Below are positions 36,563 through 45,807 of a stretch of DNA of 64,000 bases, piece after piece. A model generated the notes under the pieces. It did not search any database. It saw nothing but the letters and a program-made list of their open reading frames with translations, and was not told where the DNA came from. The stretch is from Micromonospora narathiwatensis (GTDB lineage Bacteria; Actinomycetota; Actinomycetes; Mycobacteriales; Micromonosporaceae), in NCBI RefSeq assembly GCF_900089605.1, contig NZ_LT594324.1, positions 1,426,001 through 1,490,000 of the forward strand, read 5' to 3'. Position 1 is the stretch's first letter. Each line of letters opens with the position of its first letter. The position numbers were made by a program, and so were the translations under genes.

Positions 36563-37891
36563 ATGACGAGCGACGCCGCCTCCGCCCGACCGGACCCCAC
36601 CGACGAGGTCGTGGACCTCTGCCGCGACCTGCTGCGTATCGACACCACCAACACCGGGGACAACGACACCAGCGTCGGGGAGCGGCGCGCCGCGGAGTAC
36701 GTCGCGGCGAAGCTCGCCGAGGTCGGCGTCGACGCGGAGATCCACGAGTCCGCGCCGGGCCGGGCCAACGTGGTCGCCCGGATCGCCGGCACCGACCCGG
36801 GGCGGGACGCCCTGCTGGTGCACGGCCACCTCGACGTGGTGCCCGCCGACCCGGACGAGTGGTCGGTGCACCCGTTCTCCGGCGAGATCCGCGACGGCTA
36901 CCTGTGGGGCCGCGGCGCGATCGACATGAAGGACTTCGACGCGATGGTGCTCGCCGTGGTGCGCGGCTGGCAGCGCGCCGGGACCCGCCCGTCGCGGGAA
37001 ATCGTGCTTGCCTTCACCGCCGACGAGGAGGCCGGCGGCGACTACGGGGCGCACTACCTCACCCGCGAGCACCGCGGCGTCTTCGACGGCTGCACGGAGG
37101 CGATCGGCGAGGTCGGCGGCTTCTCGTACTCGGTCAGCGAGCAGCAGCGGCTCTACCTGATCGAGACCGCCGAGAAGGGCCTGGACTGGCTGCGCCTGCA
37201 CGCCAAGGGCCGCCCCGGCCACGGCTCGATGGTGCACGACGACAACGCGGTCGTCGCGCTCGCCGAGGCGGTCGCCCGGATCGGCCGGCACCGCTTCCCG
37301 GTGGTCGTCACCGACACCGTACGGGCGTTCCTGGCGGAGGTCTCCGACGTCCTCGGCATCGAGATCGACCCGGAGGACCCGGAGACCGCGATCGCCAAGC
37401 TCGGCCCGATCGCCAACATCATCGGCGCCACCATCCGCAACACCGCCAACCCGACCCGGCTCGACGCGGGTTACAAGGACAACGTCATTCCCGGCCGGGC
37501 CACCGCCACCATCGACTGCCGCAGCCTGCCCGGCCAGTCGGAGCTGCTGGAGCGGCAGCTCCGAGAGCTGATCGGCCCGGACATCGCCATCGAGTACATC
37601 CAGCGCCAGCCCGCCCTGGAGACCACCTTCGACGGCGACCTGGTCGACGCCATGTCCGCCGCGTTGCGCGCCGAGGACCCGGGCGCCCGCCCGGTGCCGT
37701 ACATGCTCTCCGGCGGCACCGACGCCAAGGCGTTCGCCCAGCTCGGCATCCGCTGCTTCGGCTTCGCGCCGCTGCGGCTCCCCGCCGACCTCAATTTCTC
37801 CGGCCTGTTCCATGGCATCGACGAGCGGGTTCCACTGGACGGACTACAGTTCGGCGTGCGGGTTCTCGACCGGTTCCTCCGCAGCTGCTAA
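36563..37891 (+). CDS. M20/M25/M40 family metallopeptidase
   Basis: The 442-aa protein shows all M20 landmarks: LLVHGHLDVVP (zinc His and Asp, near residue 76), GRGAIDMKDFDAMV (bridging Asp), FTADEEAGGDYGAH (catalytic and zinc Glu), HGSMVHDDNAV in the dimerisation domain, and LSGGTDAKAFAQLG (last zinc region). These enzymes release amino acids from dipeptides or N-acyl amino acids. Domain order is normal: catalytic, lid (about 190-310), catalytic. ATG 36563 is the start. It is divergent from the hemerythrin gene, and the next gene follows after 62 nt. Confidence 0.93.
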   Translation: MTSDAASARPDPTDEVVDLCRDLLRIDTTNTGDNDTSVGERRAAEYVAAKLAEVGVDAEIHESAPGRANVVARIAGTDPGRDALLVHGHLDVVPADPDEWSVHPFSGEIRDGYLWGRGAIDMKDFDAMVLAVVRGWQRAGTRPSREIVLAFTADEEAGGDYGAHYLTREHRGVFDGCTEAIGEVGGFSYSVSEQQRLYLIETAEKGLDWLRLHAKGRPGHGSMVHDDNAVVALAEAVARIGRHRFPVVVTDTVRAFLAEVSDVLGIEIDPEDPETAIAKLGPIANIIGATIRNTANPTRLDAGYKDNVIPGRATATIDCRSLPGQSELLERQLRELIGPDIAIEYIQRQPALETTFDGDLVDAMSAALRAEDPGARPVPYMLSGGTDAKAFAQLGIRCFGFAPLRLPADLNFSGLFHGIDERVPLDGLQFGVRVLDRFLRSC

Positions 37892-37953
37892 CCGTGTCCG
37901 TCGCGTCACCGTCGGCGCGGATTCTCCCCCCATCGTGAAAGGGACTGCCTCAC

Positions 37954-38607
37954 ATGACCGACCAGCACGGTGAGCTGGACGCCGCACTCGAGCGGGTGAT
38001 CGACGCGGCCCGCGCCCACCTGGCCGCCGTCCGCGCCGCCCAGGGCCGGATCGACGACGACGCCGTCTGGCAGGCGTACGTCAACCTGAACAACGCCTCG
38101 TTCGCGTACGACGAGCAACTGCTCGACGCGTTCGGCGAGGTGACCCCGTGGGACGTCGAGTCGATCGACCCGGACGAGGCCGACGAGCGCTTCGGTGCCG
38201 TCGAGGGCGTCGAGGCCACCGACCCGCACCCGCGGGTCATCTCGGTGCGGCAGCGCCGCGACTACCGCGTTCCGAGCGTGTCCGCCCTGATCCGGGCGGC
38301 CGAGGCGGCCCGCCGTGAGGGCACCCCGGAGGAGGACGAGCCGGCCCCGGTGGAGGGCGTCGGGGAGGCCGTGCTGGAGCTGCTGCAGAGCGGTGACGGC
38401 TCGCTCAGCGCGTTGGACGTGCCCGAGCTGGAGCCGCTCGACGGCCTGGTCATGGTCAGCGAGGTCGGCACCCCGGTCGACCTGGAGTCGTTCGACGACG
38501 ACGACCCGCTCGGCCCGTTCCAGCCGGCCGCCGACGACCGCCTGGTCGGCCGGCTCGACGAGCACCCGTTCCTGGAACTGGACGAGGAACACGACCACGC
38601 CCACTAG
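37954..38607 (+). CDS. Conserved acidic actinobacterial protein of unknown function (217 aa)
   Basis: The 217-aa protein has a helical N-terminal part (about 5-55, DAALERVIDAARAHLAAVRA), a central RVISVRQRRDYRVPSVSALI stretch, and an acidic C-terminus (ESFDDDDPLGPF, FLELDEEHDHAH). I recognise the pattern from actinobacterial conserved hypotheticals but know no function. It starts at ATG 37954 with AAAGGGACTG upstream. It lies 62 nt after the M20 gene on the same strand. Confidence 0.75.
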   Translation: MTDQHGELDAALERVIDAARAHLAAVRAAQGRIDDDAVWQAYVNLNNASFAYDEQLLDAFGEVTPWDVESIDPDEADERFGAVEGVEATDPHPRVISVRQRRDYRVPSVSALIRAAEAARREGTPEEDEPAPVEGVGEAVLELLQSGDGSLSALDVPELEPLDGLVMVSEVGTPVDLESFDDDDPLGPFQPAADDRLVGRLDEHPFLELDEEHDHAH

Positions 38608-38783
38608 ATAGACCGTCCCGGCCCCGGGACGCGGCCCACCCGGTCCGCGTTTCGGGGCCTCGGCGGGTGGCCGCCGGTTCGGTCCGGACCGCGTCGGCCC
38701 GGCGTCCAGAACGGCTCGACCACCGTGCTGCCCGGCCAGCCGCGTTTCCGCGGGGCCCGGAGGATCCCGTCGGGGCCGTCGGG

Positions 38784-38975
38784 TCAGTACGACAAACCCG
38801 GCTGCGGCTGGTTGATCAGGCGGCGACGCAGCATCACCTGCCGCGTGCCGTCCCGGTACAGCCGCACCCGGGCCAACTCCCAGCCGGAGAACTCCGCCTG
38901 GATCGCCAGCTGCGCCGTGGCGGTCACCCGGTCGACGTTCGATGGCAACCGCAGCGGCGCGTATTCGTAGTCCAT
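38784..38975 (-). CDS. DUF5703 family small protein
   Basis: The 63-aa protein (starting MDYEYAPLRLPSNVDRVTA) is nearly identical in pattern to the DUF5703 family: EYxPLRLP, AEFSGWELARVRLYRDG, and VMLRRRL at the end. These short beta-rich proteins are conserved across actinobacteria with unknown function. The frame is compact with a clear stop. It faces the conserved 217-aa gene in convergent orientation. Confidence 0.83.
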   Translation of the reverse strand: MDYEYAPLRLPSNVDRVTATAQLAIQAEFSGWELARVRLYRDGTRQVMLRRRLINQPQPGLSY

Positions 38976-39066
38976 GACCCCTATGCTGCCCAGCCCAGTG
39001 GCCCACCGCCACCCCCTGAGGGTGACCCGGACCGCGTGTCGGCCGCCCGGCGCCGGACGGCCGGGC

Positions 39067-40038
39067 TCAGCCGTCCCGTTCCGGGTAGCCGACCGGCACC
39101 GCCGAGACGTCGTCCAGGGCGGTGACGATCTCCTCGGGCAGGGTCATCCGCTCCACCTGGAGGGCGCCGAGGAGCTGCCCCACGGTGCGGGCGCCGAGGA
39201 TCGGCGCGGTCACCCCGGGCCGGTCCCGGATCCACGCCAGCGCCACCTCCATGGGCGACACGCCCAGCCCGCCGGCGGCGGTGGCGACCGCCTCCACGAT
39301 GCTGGAGCAGCGCGGCTCCAGGTACGGCGTGACGAAGCGCTCGAAGTGCGGCGATGCGGCCCGGGAGTCGGCCGGGCGGCCGTTGCGGTACTTGCCGGTG
39401 AGCACCCCGCGACCCAGCGGCGACCAGGGCAGCACCCCCAGCCCCAGCGCCTCGCAGGCGGGCAGCACCTCGCGCTCGACGCCCCGCTCCAGCAGCGAGT
39501 ACTCCACCTGGGCGGCGACCACCGGGGCGCGCCCCGGCCAGGCGGCCTGCCAGGCGGCGGCCCGGGCGGTCTGCCACCCGGAGAAGTTGGAAACCCCCAC
39601 GTACCGGGCCTTGCCGCCGGACACCGCGTGGTCCAGCGCGGCCAGGGTCTCGTCGAGGGGGGTGTCCGGGTCGTATCCGTGCACCTGCCAGAGGTCGACG
39701 TGGTCGGTGCCGAGCCGGCGCAGCGACGCCTCAAGGGTCCGCAACAGGTGCCCCCGCGAGCCGTCCCGGCGGCGACCGCTGCCCGGCCGCAGCCCCGCCT
39801 TGGTCGCGATGAGCAGTTCGTCCCGGGGTACCAGGCTGCCCAGCAGCGAGCCGATCACCGACTCGGCGTCGCCGTCGGCGTACACGTCGGCGGTGTCGAC
39901 GAGGTTGCCGCCCGCGTCCAGGTAGCTCTTCAGCTGGGCGGCCGCGTCGTCGGCGTCGGTGTCCCGTCCCCAGGTCATGGTGCCGAGCGCGAGCCGCGAA
40001 ACCGCCAGCCCGCTTCGGCCGAGCGGTCGCTGTTGCAT
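39067..40038 (-). CDS. Aldo/keto reductase
   Basis: The 323-aa (alpha/beta)8 barrel shows the AKR catalytic set: LVDTADVYADGDAE (Asp and Tyr), LLIATKAGLR (Lys), VDLWQVHGYD (His) and VGVSNFSGWQ. The NADPH-binding end is GARTVGQLLGAL. It reduces aldehydes or ketones with NADPH. Start ATG 40038 gives MQQRPLGRSGLAVSRLALGT, the usual N-terminus. It is divergent from the LLM oxidoreductase gene, with a 170-nt gap that includes TTGACT at 40084-40089 for this strand. Confidence 0.92.
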   Translation of the reverse strand: MQQRPLGRSGLAVSRLALGTMTWGRDTDADDAAAQLKSYLDAGGNLVDTADVYADGDAESVIGSLLGSLVPRDELLIATKAGLRPGSGRRRDGSRGHLLRTLEASLRRLGTDHVDLWQVHGYDPDTPLDETLAALDHAVSGGKARYVGVSNFSGWQTARAAAWQAAWPGRAPVVAAQVEYSLLERGVEREVLPACEALGLGVLPWSPLGRGVLTGKYRNGRPADSRAASPHFERFVTPYLEPRCSSIVEAVATAAGGLGVSPMEVALAWIRDRPGVTAPILGARTVGQLLGALQVERMTLPEEIVTALDDVSAVPVGYPERDG

Positions 40039-40208
40039 GGGTGAACCTTATTTCGAACCTCGCGTCACGGATATCCTCACCCGGAGTCAAGTTCCTGCTC
40101 CACCGAGCGGTCACGGTTGTGACGCGTTCGGGGGTGAGCCGGTGATCGGTTCGGCCACCCCCATTGCGTAACCTGATGCGACCTGTGGTGCGGACGGTGG
40201 GAGGACCA

Positions 40209-41261
40209 GTGCGACTCGGGCTCAGCCTCGGATACCAGACGGCGTGGAGCACGCCGGCCGATCATCTGGCCCTGGCACAGGAGGCGGACCGGCTCGGCTA
40301 CTCGGTGGTGTGGGCGGCGGAGGCGTACGGCTCCGACTCGCCGAGCATGCTGTCGTGGATCGCCGGCCAGACCGAGCGGATCGACCTGGGCAGCGCGGTG
40401 ATGCAGATCCCGGCGCGTACGCCCGCGATGACCGCGATGACCGCGGCCACCATCGACGCGCTCTCCGGCGGCCGGTTCCGGCTCGGCCTGGGCGTCTCCG
40501 GCCCGCAGGTCTCCGAGGGCTGGCACGGCGTCCGCTTCGCCAAGCCGCTGGCCCGCACCCGCGAGTACGTCGACATCGTCAAACTGGCGGTCGCCCGCAA
40601 GGAACTCGCGTACGACGGCGAGCACTACACCCTGCCGCTGCCCGACGGGCCGGGCAAGGCGCTGCGGCTGGGCTTCCATCCACCGCGCGAGCACATCCCG
40701 ATCTACCTGGCCGCTGTCGGCCCGAAGAACCTCGAACTGGCCGGCGAGATCGCCGACGGCTGGCTGGCCGTCTTCTACGCGCCCGAGTTCGCCGAGGAAC
40801 AGCTCGCCGCCGTCCGCGCCGGCCGCGCCAAGGTCGGCAAGGAGCTGACCGGCTTCGACGTGGTGCCGTCCGTCCCGGTGGTGGTCGGCGACGACATCGC
40901 CTCCTGCGCCGAGCTGGTCCGCTGGTACGCCGCCCTCTACGTCGGCGGCATGGGCAGCCGGCAGCAGAACTTCTACAACCAGCTCGCCACCCGGATGGGC
41001 TACGGCGACGCCGCCCGCGAGGTGCAGGACCTCTACCTGGCCAAGCGGCAGCGCGACGCCGCCGCCGCGGTGCCGATGGAGTTCATCGACCGCACCTCGC
41101 TGCTCGGCCCGAAGGAGCGCATCGCCGAGCGGATGCGGGAGTACGCCGCCGCCGGTGTCACCACCCTGTCGGTGACCCTGTTCGTCGCGGATCGGGAGAG
41201 CGGTGTGCAGACCCTGCGCACCGTCGCCGAGGCCCTGGAGCTGTCGGGAGTCGGCGAGTGA
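40209..41261 (+). CDS. LLM-class F420-dependent oxidoreductase
   Basis: The 350-aa TIM-barrel protein belongs to the luciferase-like monooxygenase family. Residues [46 protein letters not shown] and [23 protein letters not shown] match F420-dependent members common in actinobacteria (F420-dependent N5,N10-methylene-H4MPT reductase type). It probably uses F420H2 or F420; the substrate is unknown. GTG 40209 has GGGAGG 4 nt upstream and is preferred over ATG 40164. Its stop overlaps the uppP start by 4 nt, so the two genes are coupled. Confidence 0.9.
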   Translation: MRLGLSLGYQTAWSTPADHLALAQEADRLGYSVVWAAEAYGSDSPSMLSWIAGQTERIDLGSAVMQIPARTPAMTAMTAATIDALSGGRFRLGLGVSGPQVSEGWHGVRFAKPLARTREYVDIVKLAVARKELAYDGEHYTLPLPDGPGKALRLGFHPPREHIPIYLAAVGPKNLELAGEIADGWLAVFYAPEFAEEQLAAVRAGRAKVGKELTGFDVVPSVPVVVGDDIASCAELVRWYAALYVGGMGSRQQNFYNQLATRMGYGDAAREVQDLYLAKRQRDAAAAVPMEFIDRTSLLGPKERIAERMREYAAAGVTTLSVTLFVADRESGVQTLRTVAEALELSGVGE

Positions 41262-42094
41262 CCTGGGTTGAAGCCATCGTCCTCGGCATCGTCCAGGGGC
41301 TCACGGAATTCCTGCCCGTCTCGTCCTCCGGGCACCTGCGGATCACCTCGGCGCTGTTCTTCAACCGGGATGCGGGCGCGTCCTTCACCGCGGTGACCCA
41401 GCTCGGCACCGAGGCGGCGGTGCTCATCTACTTCTTCAAGGACATCTGGCGGATCCTCCGTACCTGGGTGGTCGGCATGTGGGACCGCTCGGTCCGGTCC
41501 AGCCTCGACTACCGCATGGCCTGGTACGTCATCGTCGGCACCATCCCGATCGGGCTCCTCGGGCTGCTGTTCAAGGACCAGATCCGCACCGCCGGCCGGA
41601 ACCTCTACCTGGTCTCCTTCACGTTGATCTTCTTCGCGCTGGTGCTGGCCTTCGCCGAGTACTGGGGGCGGCAGACCCGCACGCTGGAGAACTTCCGGAT
41701 GCGCGACGGCATCGTCATGGGCCTCGGCCAGGCCATGGCGCTCATCCCCGGGGTGTCCCGCTCCGGCGGCACGCTCACCTTCGGCCTCTTCCTGAACCTC
41801 ACCCGGGAGACCGCGACGCGGTACTCGTTCCTGCTGGCGATCCCGGCGGTGGTGATCTCCGGGGTGTTCAGCCTCCCGGACGTCTTCGAGCCCTCCGCAC
41901 CGGGGACCGCGGCACCGAGCGTGGCCCAGATGGTCGTCGCGACGGTGATCGCCTTTGCCATCGGTTACGCGGCGATCGCCTGGCTGCTGCGCTACGTGGC
42001 CCACCACACCCTGTACCTCTTCGTCCTGTACCGGGTGGCGCTCGGTTCGCTGGTCCTCTGCCTGCTCCTCACCGGGGTGATCAACCCAACCTGA
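41258..42094 (+). CDS. uppP: Undecaprenyl-diphosphatase
   Basis: The 278-aa membrane protein is UppP (BacA). [14 protein letters not shown] (near residue 13) and [14 protein letters not shown] (near 160) hold the conserved Glu, Ser and Arg of the active site. About eight hydrophobic helices are present. It removes a phosphate from undecaprenyl diphosphate, recycling the lipid carrier for peptidoglycan synthesis. Start GTG 41258 overlaps the LLM gene stop (GTGA). The hairpin at 42111 ends the transcript. Confidence 0.95.
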   Translation: MTWVEAIVLGIVQGLTEFLPVSSSGHLRITSALFFNRDAGASFTAVTQLGTEAAVLIYFFKDIWRILRTWVVGMWDRSVRSSLDYRMAWYVIVGTIPIGLLGLLFKDQIRTAGRNLYLVSFTLIFFALVLAFAEYWGRQTRTLENFRMRDGIVMGLGQAMALIPGVSRSGGTLTFGLFLNLTRETATRYSFLLAIPAVVISGVFSLPDVFEPSAPGTAAPSVAQMVVATVIAFAIGYAAIAWLLRYVAHHTLYLFVLYRVALGSLVLCLLLTGVINPT

Positions 42095-42110
42095 TCTGGT
42101 TCCGGAGACG

Positions 42111-42149
42111 CCGCTGGCCGGCACCCCGTGCTCGGGTGCCGGCCAGCGG
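42111..42149. terminator. Terminator between uppP and the secreted protein gene
   Basis: A perfect 16-bp stem (42111-42126 with 42134-42149) closes a 7-nt loop; it lies between convergent genes and can serve both. Confidence 0.88.
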
Positions 42150-42170
42150 TGTTGTTCATGTTCGGTTGTG

Positions 42171-42710
42171 TCAGCTGTTCCAGTTCTGGGCGACCAGGTC
42201 AGCGGCCTGCTGCTCCCACTGGGCGTAGGCGTCCGGGTACGCCGACACCTGCACCGTCTGCGCGGCCTTGGTCAACGGCATGTCCTGCCACCCGTCAACC
42301 TGCTTCAGACCCTTCAGAAACGCGGTCGTCGCGTACCCGGGGTCGGTGATCTGCTCCGGGCTACCCCAACCAGAGGACGGGCGCTGCTGGAACAGACCCA
42401 GCGAGTCGTGATCGTTCTGGTCACCGAGGTGACCCAGGTTCTCCAGCTTCGACTCCTGAAGCGACGTCGCGATCGAGATGACCGCGGCCCGCTCCGGCAT
42501 GCCGGCCTTCTTCGTCGCCGCGATGATCGCCTTCGCGTTCGCGGTCTGCTCACCGTTCAGGTCGATCTTCGACTGGGCGCCCTGGACAGCAGCAACCGGA
42601 GTGGCGTGTACGGGGGCGGCGGCGTGAGCGGCGATCGGACCGGCGAACACACCACCGGCGAAAGCCAGACCAGCAACACCCAGAACGCTCTTACGCAGCA
42701 TCGTATTCAT
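42171..42710 (-). CDS. Secreted cell-wall-associated protein (lytic transglycosylase-like)
   Basis: The 179-aa protein begins with a Sec signal peptide (MLRKSVLGVAGLAFAGGVFA, cleavage expected near AHA-A, residue 29). The mature part has KAIIAATKKAGMPERAAVIS, ATSLQESKLENLGHLGDQND, DSLGLFQQRPSSGWGSPEQI and AYPDAYAQWEQQAADLV. This pattern (ESxLxN, SxGLFQQRP) is typical of actinobacterial secreted lysozyme/transglycosylase-like proteins; the glutamate of QES is the candidate catalytic residue. Start is ATG 42710. Its 5' side is a 780-nt gap with repeats. Hydrolytic activity is inferred. Confidence 0.82.
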   Translation of the reverse strand: MNTMLRKSVLGVAGLAFAGGVFAGPIAAHAAAPVHATPVAAVQGAQSKIDLNGEQTANAKAIIAATKKAGMPERAAVISIATSLQESKLENLGHLGDQNDHDSLGLFQQRPSSGWGSPEQITDPGYATTAFLKGLKQVDGWQDMPLTKAAQTVQVSAYPDAYAQWEQQAADLVAQNWNS

Positions 42711-43076
42711 GACCAAAGCTCCATTCGGGGGTTTGGCACACACGCCGACCGGGGGTCGGGGCATGCGCAAGCACCGTCAGGCGCCCAAACAAGGGGGGAA
42801 GGTCTTCGACCGGCTGGCTCGCGGGGCGGGGGATCGCCTCTTCGCGGCGCCGGGACCATGTACAACGACCGACGACCCACCAACATTCCGGGCCCGGGCC
42901 ACCCCGATCGCAGCGGGCGGCCATCAGCCCCCAGGTTCGGGGGCCTTCCTCGGCCGTGCAGCCCGGTACAACACCCGCCGACCGCCGACCATTCCCTCCA
43001 CGACGCCACCCCCGCCGCCCCGGAACCGGACACCCGACGCATACCACCCACGCCGATCAGGTGACCCCACCAAGAT

Positions 43077-43320
43077 CCACACAATATCCCCGAAAGTGGC
43101 CCTTCAGGCACCCCATGAGGCCACAACCTCCCCGAAAACGGCCCATCCCAGCACGACGAAGCCACAACCTCCCCGAAGTGGCACCTCGATGGCGCGGCGC
43201 GACAACGTCCTGGGAGATGGCCTATCCCGGCACGACGAAGCCGCAACTTCCCCGAAGTGGCCCCTCCGCCCCAGGATGAGGCCACAACCTCCCCGAGACT
43301 GGCGCTCAGCGGCCTCGCCC
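43077..43320. repeat. Degenerate tandem repeat, period about 41 nt
   Basis: About six units start at 43077, 43121, 43162, 43200, 43241 and 43282 (spacings 44, 41, 38, 41 and 41). The conserved core is CCACAACCTCCCCGAAGTGG, followed by a GC-rich spacer with GCACGACGAAG before the next copy in the better units. It is not a CRISPR array: spacers are short, unequal and also partly conserved. It may be an intergenic repeat family. Confidence 0.7.
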
Positions 43321-43478
43321 AGTAGCCCCTCCCTCACGGGCTCGTGGCCGCCGCTGAGCGGCGCACGCGGGCCGCCGGTTTCGGCCTGATCGGTCTGAGA
43401 CGGCCCGGCGGTCCCATGATCGCGGACAGCGACCCGGGCCAACGGGCACGGCGGGACACAGCCGACGTCGTACCGCCT

Positions 43479-43484
43479 TAGGGT
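43479..43484 (+). promoter_or_regulatory. Predicted -10 box TAGGGT of the histidine phosphatase gene
   Basis: TAGGGT ends 7 nt before GTG 43492, placing the expected transcription start at the start codon. The spacing equals that for DUF3090 and mshC. Confidence 0.4.
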
Positions 43485-43491
43485 GGTCAGG

Positions 43492-44196
43492 GTGGCGATC
43501 CTTCTGCTTCTGCGACACGGCCGGACCACCGCGAACGCCGACGGCGGCCTGGCCGGCCGGCAGCCGGTCGAGCTGGACGAGACCGGCCGCGCCCAGGCCA
43601 CGGCCGTCGGCGAGCGGTTGACGGGGCTGCCCCTGGCGGCGGTGGTGACCAGCCCGCTGATCCGCTGCCGGCAGACCCTGCGACTGGCCTTGCCCGACGT
43701 CGAGCCGGTGGTGGAGGAGGGGCTGATCGAGTGCGGGTACGGCAGGTGGGAGGGACAGCCGCTGAAGAAGCTGGCCAAGGAGCCGCTCTGGCCGGTGGTC
43801 CAGCAGCATCCCAGCGCGGCCGTCTTCCCGGAGGGGGAGTCGATGGCGGCGATGTCGGCGCGGGCGGTCGCGGCGGTGCGTTCCTGGGACGCCCGGGTCA
43901 CCGCCGAGCACGGGCCGGAGGCGGTCTGGCTGGCGTGCAGCCACGGCGATGTGATCAAGTCGATCGTGGCGGACGCGCTCGGCGTACACCTGGATCTTTT
44001 CCAGCGGATCGTCGCGGACCCGGCGTCGGTGACGGCGATTCGCTACACCCCGCTGCGGCCGTTCCTGATCCGACTCAACGACACCGGCGGCGACCTCGGG
44101 GGCCTGGTGCCGCCGCCGCCCAAGCGGCGCCGGCGGGCGGTGCGTGCGACGGATTCGGACGCGGCCGTGGGCGGCGGCGCGGGGGCGGCCCCGTGA
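43492..44196 (+). CDS. Histidine phosphatase family protein (phosphoglycerate mutase-like)
   Basis: The 234-aa protein has the phosphatase signature LLLRHGRTTANADG (phospho-histidine near residue 9), the second arginine in VTSPLIRCRQT, and the catalytic His in ACSHGDVIKS. It matches the actinobacterial MSMEG_4193 group. The family hydrolyses phosphomonoesters; no substrate is known for this group. I prefer GTG 43492 over GTG 43483, because the -10 box and family N-terminus (short stretch before LLRHG) both fit it. It leads a run with DUF3090, SCO1664-like and mshC, a conserved neighbourhood in actinobacteria. Confidence 0.88.
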   Translation: MAILLLLRHGRTTANADGGLAGRQPVELDETGRAQATAVGERLTGLPLAAVVTSPLIRCRQTLRLALPDVEPVVEEGLIECGYGRWEGQPLKKLAKEPLWPVVQQHPSAAVFPEGESMAAMSARAVAAVRSWDARVTAEHGPEAVWLACSHGDVIKSIVADALGVHLDLFQRIVADPASVTAIRYTPLRPFLIRLNDTGGDLGGLVPPPPKRRRRAVRATDSDAAVGGGAGAAP

Positions 44197-44346
44197 GCGC
44201 GAGGAGTGAGCCGGTTCTGCGAGCCCCGCAGTCGCGAAGAGCGGTGAGCCGGCTCGCCACGCCCGGGAAGGGCCCCCGTGTGCCCTGGCGTTTCGCCCTG
44301 GGCGGATTCAACGTCGGTGCGCTGCGCGGCGGTTCCGGCGTCCGGA

Positions 44347-44352
44347 TAGGGT
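44347..44352 (+). promoter_or_regulatory. Predicted -10 box TAGGGT of the DUF3090 gene
   Basis: TAGGGT ends 7 nt before ATG 44360 and no RBS is visible, which suggests a leaderless mRNA starting at the ATG. Confidence 0.4.
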
Positions 44353-44359
44353 CGTGGGT

Positions 44360-44938
44360 ATGACCCACCAGGTGCACGCCTTCGAGCCGCCGGAGCGGTT
44401 CGTCGCCGGAACCGTCGGCCCGCCGGGGGAGCGTACGTTCTTCCTCCAGGCGCGCGGCGGCGGCCGGCTGGTCAGCGTCGCGCTGGAGAAGGTCCAGGTG
44501 TCCCTGCTCGCCGAGAAGCTGGAGGAGCTGCTCGCCGAGGCGCAACGCCGGTTCGGCGTCCAGTTGCCCGAGGCGCCCGCCGTGGCCGGCGACAACGACC
44601 CGCTGGACACCCCGGTCGACGAGGAGTTCCGGGTCGGCACGCTGGGCCTGGCCTTCGACGTGGACTCCGCCACCGTGGTGATCGAGGCGATCGCCACCGG
44701 CGAGACGGAGGTCGAGGTCGCGCTGGGCGAGGCGGACGACGACGAGGACGAGGACCCGGACGAGCCGGACGATGACCTGGACCGGCTCCGGGTGCGGCTG
44801 ACCCCTGAGGCGACCCGCGCGTTCATCGAGCGGGCCCGCCGCGTGGTCAACGCCGGCCGCCCGCCCTGCCCGCTCTGCGGCCAGCCGTTGGACCCGGCCG
44901 GCCATCTCTGTCCACGGCACAACGGCTATCACCGGTGA
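44360..44938 (+). CDS. DUF3090 family protein
   Basis: The 192-aa protein fits DUF3090. It starts THQVHAFEPPERFVAGTVG and contains RTFFLQARGG with VALEKVQVSLLAEKLEELL, an acidic stretch (DDDEDEDPDEPDDD), and the C-terminal zinc-like motif CPLCGQPLDP then CPRHNGYHR (C-x2-C ... C-x2-H). Always found next to the SCO1664-like gene and mshC in actinobacteria; function not established. ATG 44360 is chosen over GTG 44354. The last 4 nt overlap the next gene. Confidence 0.88.
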   Translation: MTHQVHAFEPPERFVAGTVGPPGERTFFLQARGGGRLVSVALEKVQVSLLAEKLEELLAEAQRRFGVQLPEAPAVAGDNDPLDTPVDEEFRVGTLGLAFDVDSATVVIEAIATGETEVEVALGEADDDEDEDPDEPDDDLDRLRVRLTPEATRAFIERARRVVNAGRPPCPLCGQPLDPAGHLCPRHNGYHR

Positions 44939-45753
44939 CCTCGTCGGAACTCCAGCCCCGACAGGACGGTGCCGCCGCGTTGCGGCTGCTCACCGACGGT
45001 GAGCTCGCCCTGGAGGGGCGGCTCGTCGACGCCTCCAACACCACCCTGCGCGGGATTCTCACCCTCGACGGGCTGACCGCCCGCTGCGTCTACAAGCCGG
45101 TCCGGGGCGAGCGACCGCTCTGGGACTTTCCGGACGGCACGCTCGCCGGCCGGGAGATCGCGGCCTACCTGGTGTCCCGGGCCACCGGGTGGGACCTGGT
45201 GCCGCCGACCGTGCTGCGGGACGGGCCGTTCGGGCCCGGCTCGTGCCAGCTCTGGATCGACGAGCCGGAGGAGGTCGAGCCCCTGGTCGGGTTCGTGCCG
45301 GCCGCGGCGGTGCCCCCGCGCTGGTTCCCGGTGGCCGCGGCCCGCGACGACGACGGTGCCGCGTACGCCCTCGCCCACGCCGACGACCCGCGCCTGGCCC
45401 GGCTGTCGGTCCTCGACGCGGTGATCAATAACGCCGACCGCAAGGGCGGTCATGTGATCGTGGGCCCGGACGACCGGATCTACGGCGTGGACCACGGCGT
45501 CTGCTTCCACGTCGAGGACAAGCTGCGGACGGTGCTGTGGGGCTGGGCCGGCCGGCAGCTCCCGCCGGACGCGGTGGAGATGTTGGCCGGGCTGGCCGGG
45601 CAGCTCACCGGACGGCTCGGTGACGAGCTGTCCGAGCAGCTCACCATCGGTGAGGTCGCCGAGCTGGCGGCCCGGGTGGACCGGTTGCGGGAGACGGGGC
45701 GGTTCCCGCTGCCCCCGCAGGACTGGCCGGCGATGCCCTGGCCGCCCATGTGA
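44935..45753 (+). CDS. SCO1664-family protein (phosphoinositide kinase-like fold)
   Basis: The 272-aa protein resembles the SCO1664 family, with a diverged kinase-like core: VYKPVRGERPLWDFPDGTLA (ATP-site lysine), LAHADDPRLARLSVLDAVIN and NNADRKGGHVIV (catalytic-loop-like Asn/Asp/Lys), and YGVDHGVCFH, corresponding to the DFG-like metal site. Proteins of this group are annotated as PI3/4-kinase-like; substrate unknown. It starts at GTG 44935 and overlaps DUF3090 by 4 nt. It lies 67 nt upstream of mshC. Confidence 0.85.
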   Translation: MTSSELQPRQDGAAALRLLTDGELALEGRLVDASNTTLRGILTLDGLTARCVYKPVRGERPLWDFPDGTLAGREIAAYLVSRATGWDLVPPTVLRDGPFGPGSCQLWIDEPEEVEPLVGFVPAAAVPPRWFPVAAARDDDGAAYALAHADDPRLARLSVLDAVINNADRKGGHVIVGPDDRIYGVDHGVCFHVEDKLRTVLWGWAGRQLPPDAVEMLAGLAGQLTGRLGDELSEQLTIGEVAELAARVDRLRETGRFPLPPQDWPAMPWPPM

Positions 45754-45807
45754 GCCGCTGTCGCGTTGATCACTCCGGGCCCGACACCCGAGCCACTGAC
45801 GGATCGT

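Larger units (their letters stand above)
42711..43491. other. Large non-coding region with degenerate repeats
   Basis: The 781 nt contain no credible gene; overlapping open frames on both strands lack RBS and have repetitive low-complexity products. The left part (42711-42860) should be the 5' leader of the secreted protein gene. At 42861 and 42967 a 29-nt element starting TACAAC is repeated with 22 matches. A degenerate 41-nt tandem repeat follows from 43077 (see repeat entry). The right end holds the TAGGGT box of the next gene. Confidence 0.6.

Noticed and set aside
42711..42870. Possible c-di-AMP (ydaO-type) riboswitch before the secreted cell-wall protein gene
   Set aside because: Actinobacterial wall hydrolase genes often have one, but I could not find the conserved core blocks of the motif in the minus-strand leader.
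43077..43320. CRISPR array
   Set aside because: Units are degenerate, spacing is unequal (38-44 nt) and the supposed spacers are themselves partly conserved; no cas gene is near.
42707..43389. Long open frames on both strands in the repeat region
   Set aside because: They lack ribosome binding sites, overlap each other and have low-complexity products generated by the DNA repeats.
44197..44359. Additional small gene between the histidine phosphatase and DUF3090 genes
   Set aside because: The short frames here have no RBS; the stretch looks like an intergenic repeat followed by the promoter of the DUF3090 gene.
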